Source: Rhynchosporium graminicola (Eukaryota > Ascomycota > Leotiomycetes > Helotiales > Ploettnerulaceae). Taken from it: 64,000 nucleotides of DNA. Position 1 is the first letter of the stretch; every line of letters starts with the position of its first letter. The stretch is from contig FJUW01000042.1 of NCBI GenBank assembly GCA_900074885.1, positions 124,001 to 188,000 on the forward strand, in the 5' to 3' direction. Of this stretch, positions 60,380 through 64,000 are shown piece by piece. Under the pieces are notes generated by a model, which worked only from the letters and a program-made list of their open reading frames with translations, was not told the DNA's origin and ran no database searches. The translations under genes and the position numbers were made by a program.

Positions 60380-60960
60380 AAAATTCTATTATATTCTTAT
60401 ATCTTCTTATATATCTCCTCCTCTCTATAGCTACTCTATATTAAAGAAATTCTCTATATTATTTACTATCTCCTCTAGCTCGTGTTTCTCCTCTATATCG
60501 ATTATAAAACCCTAGCTCTTTAATAGACTAATAGTCTCGAAAGTGTCTTTATTAAGCCTATTTCGTAGCTTATTTATAATTAAAGCTCCTAAGCTAAAGA
60601 ATCTTTCGGAAAGCGCGGAGGTAGCTAGAATTTGAAGATATTTCCGTACTAATAAAGATAGTATTAAGTATTTATCTTTATTAATAGACCAGTAGTCTAA
60701 AGGCTTAACCTTTATATTATATTAGTATAAAAGATAAATATATAGATTAAGAATTACTTATAGTAATATTAGATCTCCTTTCCTCTAGATAAACGTCTAA
60801 TTCATCGAATTCTTCGTCTTCTTCGTTTATATATATATTAAGATCTTCCTCGTCTAGAGGTATAATCTCCCTATTAAGTATAGGGAGATCTATATTAGCT
60901 TCTGCTTTTAAACTATTTATATTAGTATTTATATATATTTTAGAGAGCAAAAGACTTACA
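60380..60960 (-). pseudogene. hAT transposase remnant (C-terminal dimerisation domain)
   Basis: The minus strand from about 60,705 to 60,520 reads PLDYWSINKDKYLILSLLVR, then KYLQILATSALSERFFS, then LIINKLRNRLNKDTFETISLL. This is close to the hAT C-terminal dimerisation signature (YW..N...YP.LS.LAR.YL.IPATSAPSER.FS.........R..L........L). An acidic linker (LDEEDLNIYINEEDEEFDEL) lies upstream at 60,950-60,750, separated by stops. The catalytic DDE part is missing, cut off at the right by an LTR at 60,972. It has RIP-type stops and no capacity to act. Confidence 0.85.
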
Positions 60961-60971
60961 AGTTATATTCC

Positions 60972-61206
60972 TGTGACGCTTGCTCTAGAAAGGTCTCAAA
61001 ACTACCTGAGTAATAAGATCTCACATTATTATGAATATAAAGTAGTAAGAATCACTTAAGAATCTATAACTAAGGAGTAAAGAAGTAGAGAGAGAAAGGA
61101 AGTATATATATAAAAAGGGGCCCCTAAACTCTACTTATATAATCTCGCTTAGTAGTAAGTGTTTCTACTAATAAGGAGAGACCTCTAAACCTGATCAGTT
61201 GTTACA
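60972..61206 (-). repeat. 3' LTR of a Gypsy element, minus orientation (235 bp)
   Basis: On the plus strand it runs TGTGACGC...TTGTTACA, with TG...CA ends. Read on the minus strand it starts TGTAACAACTG right after a purine tract (GGAGGGGGGGGTAG, complement of 61,207-61,220). Its position next to the tract makes it the 3' LTR of the pol sequence to the right. The flanking five bases on the left are ATTCC; the matching duplication would lie beyond this window. Confidence 0.8.
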
Positions 61207-64000
61207 CTACCCCCCCCTCCGAAAAAAGCTCGCCCTCGAGCGTTAGTCTATCTCCTTATTACTATTAAGGTAGTCGTAATTATTAATTCTATCGTAGAAA
61301 GCTTTCAGCTAATTAGGTAGTCTAGTAAGAGGTCTAGCTTATATTAAGTTATTAAAGTGGAATTATTATAGCTTAGCGAGAGCGTATTTAATGTCTATAG
61401 CGTTGTACTATATAAGATCGATATCTTGATTTAACTAGGAAACTCGGTATAAGAGGCTATTACGCTACTTATAGCACGTAAGTATATCTTCGATCTCTTA
61501 TTTATTATTACTAATAATATTAATAAGTAGTGGCAGTAGTAAGGTTTATCCTAGTAAGGGGTCGTTTAGATACTTCCGTAGCTTAGTAGTAGGGAATACG
61601 TTATATACTTTCATATTAGTAAGGAGCTCTAAGCGATAAGAACTTCTAACCTTTTTAATTATATAGAAGAGTCTGTTAGTCGGGAAGTCGAGTTTTTTAC
61701 TAAGTCGAGTACTTATAAAGTAGCGTATATCTAGCTAGATAAGGTTATTTATAATAAAGTCGACTTTATAGCGTAAGCGATTATAGGATTAGGATATCTT
61801 AGCTTATATATATTAGAGGCTTAATTAAGTAGTAATCTAGGCGTCGCGTAAGCGATTAGCGTAATCTAGAGCTTACTAAGTATTTAACTTATTAGTAGGC
61901 GTAGTAGAGTTAGGTAAGTCTTTCTAATTCTAATTAAAACGAGGTATATATCTATAAACGACTTCAAAGGGTAAGAGACTTCTAAGGGATTCGTAAGGGA
62001 GAGTTATCTAGGCGTAATCTATAATAAGTAAGAATTCCGACTAGTTATCTTAATAGTAAGAGATAAAAAGTTATAATCTACGTTAGAGATATTAGTTATA
62101 GATCTCTATTTAGTTATCTATTTATAAGTAGTCTGCTACAGAAAGCTATCTTTTAGTACTAAGAATCGTAATAACTATAATCTAAAAACAGGAAACGAAT
62201 TAAGACCCTCTATTAAAGGTAATTATTAATAGAGCTCCGAAATAGTAGTATACGTAGTATAAGTAAAGCTTTATAAGGTCGCGCGTATTAGAGGTCTTTC
62301 GGTATAGAATACTAATTACTTATTTACTAAAACAGTCGATAAATACGAGAATATTATTATAGCTATATTTATCGCGGTTAAAGCTATAATAGTCGACTAT
62401 AATATACTCCTATAGATATGATAATATAAGTAGAGGTTAGAGGAGGCCCGGTTTTTTATCGCGCGGTACTTAAATTCGTTAGTAAGTATAATAGTTGCAG
62501 TAGTACTAGTTAATAGTTAAAGCGATTCTGTACTACTAGTATTATGATACTAGTAGTTATAAGGTCTTCTTTATACTTAGATAAGTAGTCTCTAATCGGT
62601 CGTATACTTCGCGTATAAGTAGCGTGCGAAAGTATGAAACGTTAAGTATAATTAGTCTTCTTTTATAAAGTAGAAGATCTTTTTCTATAGTTAGTTTTCT
62701 AGGAGTAGCGGAAAGAGCTTATTTCCGTAGTACTTAGAGTAATAGCGTAGTGCGATTAGCGTTAAGTACTTATTATACTATAGAAAAGACTAGCGATAAG
62801 TAAGCGACTTCTAAGGCGTTAATAAGCTTAAAGTTATCTATAGAGTTAGAGCTATTCCGGAGGTTACTTATAAGTAGTACTAGATCGATTTAGTCTTCGC
62901 GTAGTAGCTACTATAAACGCTAGTTTCTTTTAGCGTTATTCTAGTTATCTAATTTATTTATTCTATAAGAGAGAGCGTTAGCGAGTAGATTATACTTCTT
63001 AGGTCGATAAGTAATTATAAAGTTATAATCTGCGAGTAGCTCGGCTTATCGGGCTTATCGTGCGTTTAGCTATTTAGAGGTTATAAAGTACTTAAGAGCT
63101 TTATAATTAGTAATAATACGGATCTAATATAGTATACTTATAAGCTCAGATCTCTAATTACTAAAAGATTATATAATTATAAGTATTTCCTTATCGTAGA
63201 TAGCATAATTAAGCTTAGCAGGTAGTATAGTCTTAGAGAAGTAAGCTACTAGGAACTAGTCTTCGTTATACTATTATAATAGCATACCTACTATTACTCT
63301 ATCACTAGCGTCTATTTCGATTATACAAAGTAGATATTACTAATAGTAATAGAAGAGTAGTACCGAAGTAAGAGCGTACTTTAAGTAATCAAAAGTATCT
63401 TTATACTCCTTAGCGAACCGAAATAATACGTTATTCTTAGTAAGTTATATAAGAGGTTTTACGATAATTCTGTAGTCCTTAATAAATCGTTAGTAGAAGT
63501 TATAAAAGCTTAAGAATAATTATACGCTTTTAACTATAGTTAGGTAATTCTAAGATTATATAATATTAACATTCTTAGGGTCTACCTAGATCCTAGAAGT
63601 AGAGATAATAAATCTAAGGTATTTAGTACGAGTAATATTAAATTTATACTTCTTAAGGTCGGCTTATAATCTAGCGTCTTATAATCGTTATAGTACCTTA
63701 TATATATATAATTAATACTATAATAGGTCGTTAGAGTAGATCAGAATATCGTCTAGATATACTATATAGAAGTCGTCTAAGTAGTCGAATAAGATATTAT
63801 TCATATATCGCTAGTATATCGTAGGGCTATTAGTTAGACCGAAAGGGAGTACCTTATACTTATATATACTGTAATAAGTCCGGAAGGTCGTATACTCTTT
63901 AGAGGCTAGATCTATTCGAATTCGGTAGAACGCCTAGCGAATATCTAGTTTAGTAAATATCTTAGTAGTAGAGATTTTAGCTAGCGTTTTATCGATTAAT
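61207..64000 (-). mobile_element. Gypsy-type retrotransposon pol, minus strand, RIP-damaged, cut by window edge
   Basis: At the right end the minus strand gives an almost unbroken reverse transcriptase: IFTKLDIRQAFYRIRI, then EYTTFRTYYSIYKYKVLPFG, LTNSPTIYQRYMNN and YLDDILIYS (63,733-63,759), the last being the catalytic YxDD box, still intact. Leftwards the frame breaks at many stops but leads through an expected RNase H and integrase region to the purine tract at 61,207-61,220. CpA is depleted throughout. It is dead as a coding unit; gag and the 5' LTR are outside the window. Confidence 0.8.

Noticed and set aside
1..64000. CRISPR arrays, bacterial operons or phage genes
   Set aside because: None seen; spliceosomal introns, fungal gene families and RIP-type mutation identify nuclear fungal DNA.

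Overview
This window looks like a filamentous ascomycete genome, most likely Pezizomycotina. Leotiomycetes-like is my guess and I cannot name a species. The evidence is short spliceosomal introns (about 48-97 nt) with GTRNGT donors, fungal families (DUF6594, a secreted apple-like family, a RING-PH-vWA protein), and transposon blocks damaged by repeat-induced point mutation (RIP). In those blocks CpA/TpG is depleted, TpA is in excess, and Trp/Gln codons have become stops.

Layout. Positions 1-11,481 form a nested AT-rich retrotransposon block. It holds a dead Gypsy chromovirus pol, a shrunken Copia element with an ATAAT target duplication and an assembly gap in its 3' LTR, a gag-only Gypsy-type element with a GTTAA target duplication, and a pair of inverted 268-bp LTRs. 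Positions of about 11.5-59.8 kb form a gene island. Positions of about 59.8-64 kb are a second dead transposon block, with hAT transposase remains next to a minus-strand Gypsy element whose 3' LTR is intact.

The island holds intact, checkable genes. They are NADH-cytochrome b5 reductase (CBR1), a DUF6594 membrane protein, a small unknown protein, a 442-aa unknown, a six-exon CLC chloride channel/exchanger sharing a 267-bp divergent promoter with a neurochondrin-like gene, a type II membrane glycosyltransferase-like gene, and a 1,103-aa RING-PH-vWA protein with the layout of Ste5/Far1-type scaffolds. For all the spliced models the exon lengths sum to a multiple of three. A glutathione S-transferase gene is also present, but its start is doubtful.

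Among them lie decaying genes: a broken second DUF6594 copy, a frameshifted secreted-protein gene, an FAD monooxygenase-membrane domain fusion with a destroyed splice donor, frameshifts and stops, an unrecognised fragment, and an ABCA-type ABC transporter with three frameshifts and a nonsense codon. The two large pseudogenes are neighbours (47.4-57.0 kb). Their decay is by indels and scattered substitutions, not dense RIP. Positions of about 32-42 kb are a gene-poor stretch. I found no convincing tRNA, rRNA, CRISPR or new multi-gene system. The observations most worth following are the scaffold-like RING-PH-vWA protein with an altered metal site and the cluster of gene decay near the transposon block.
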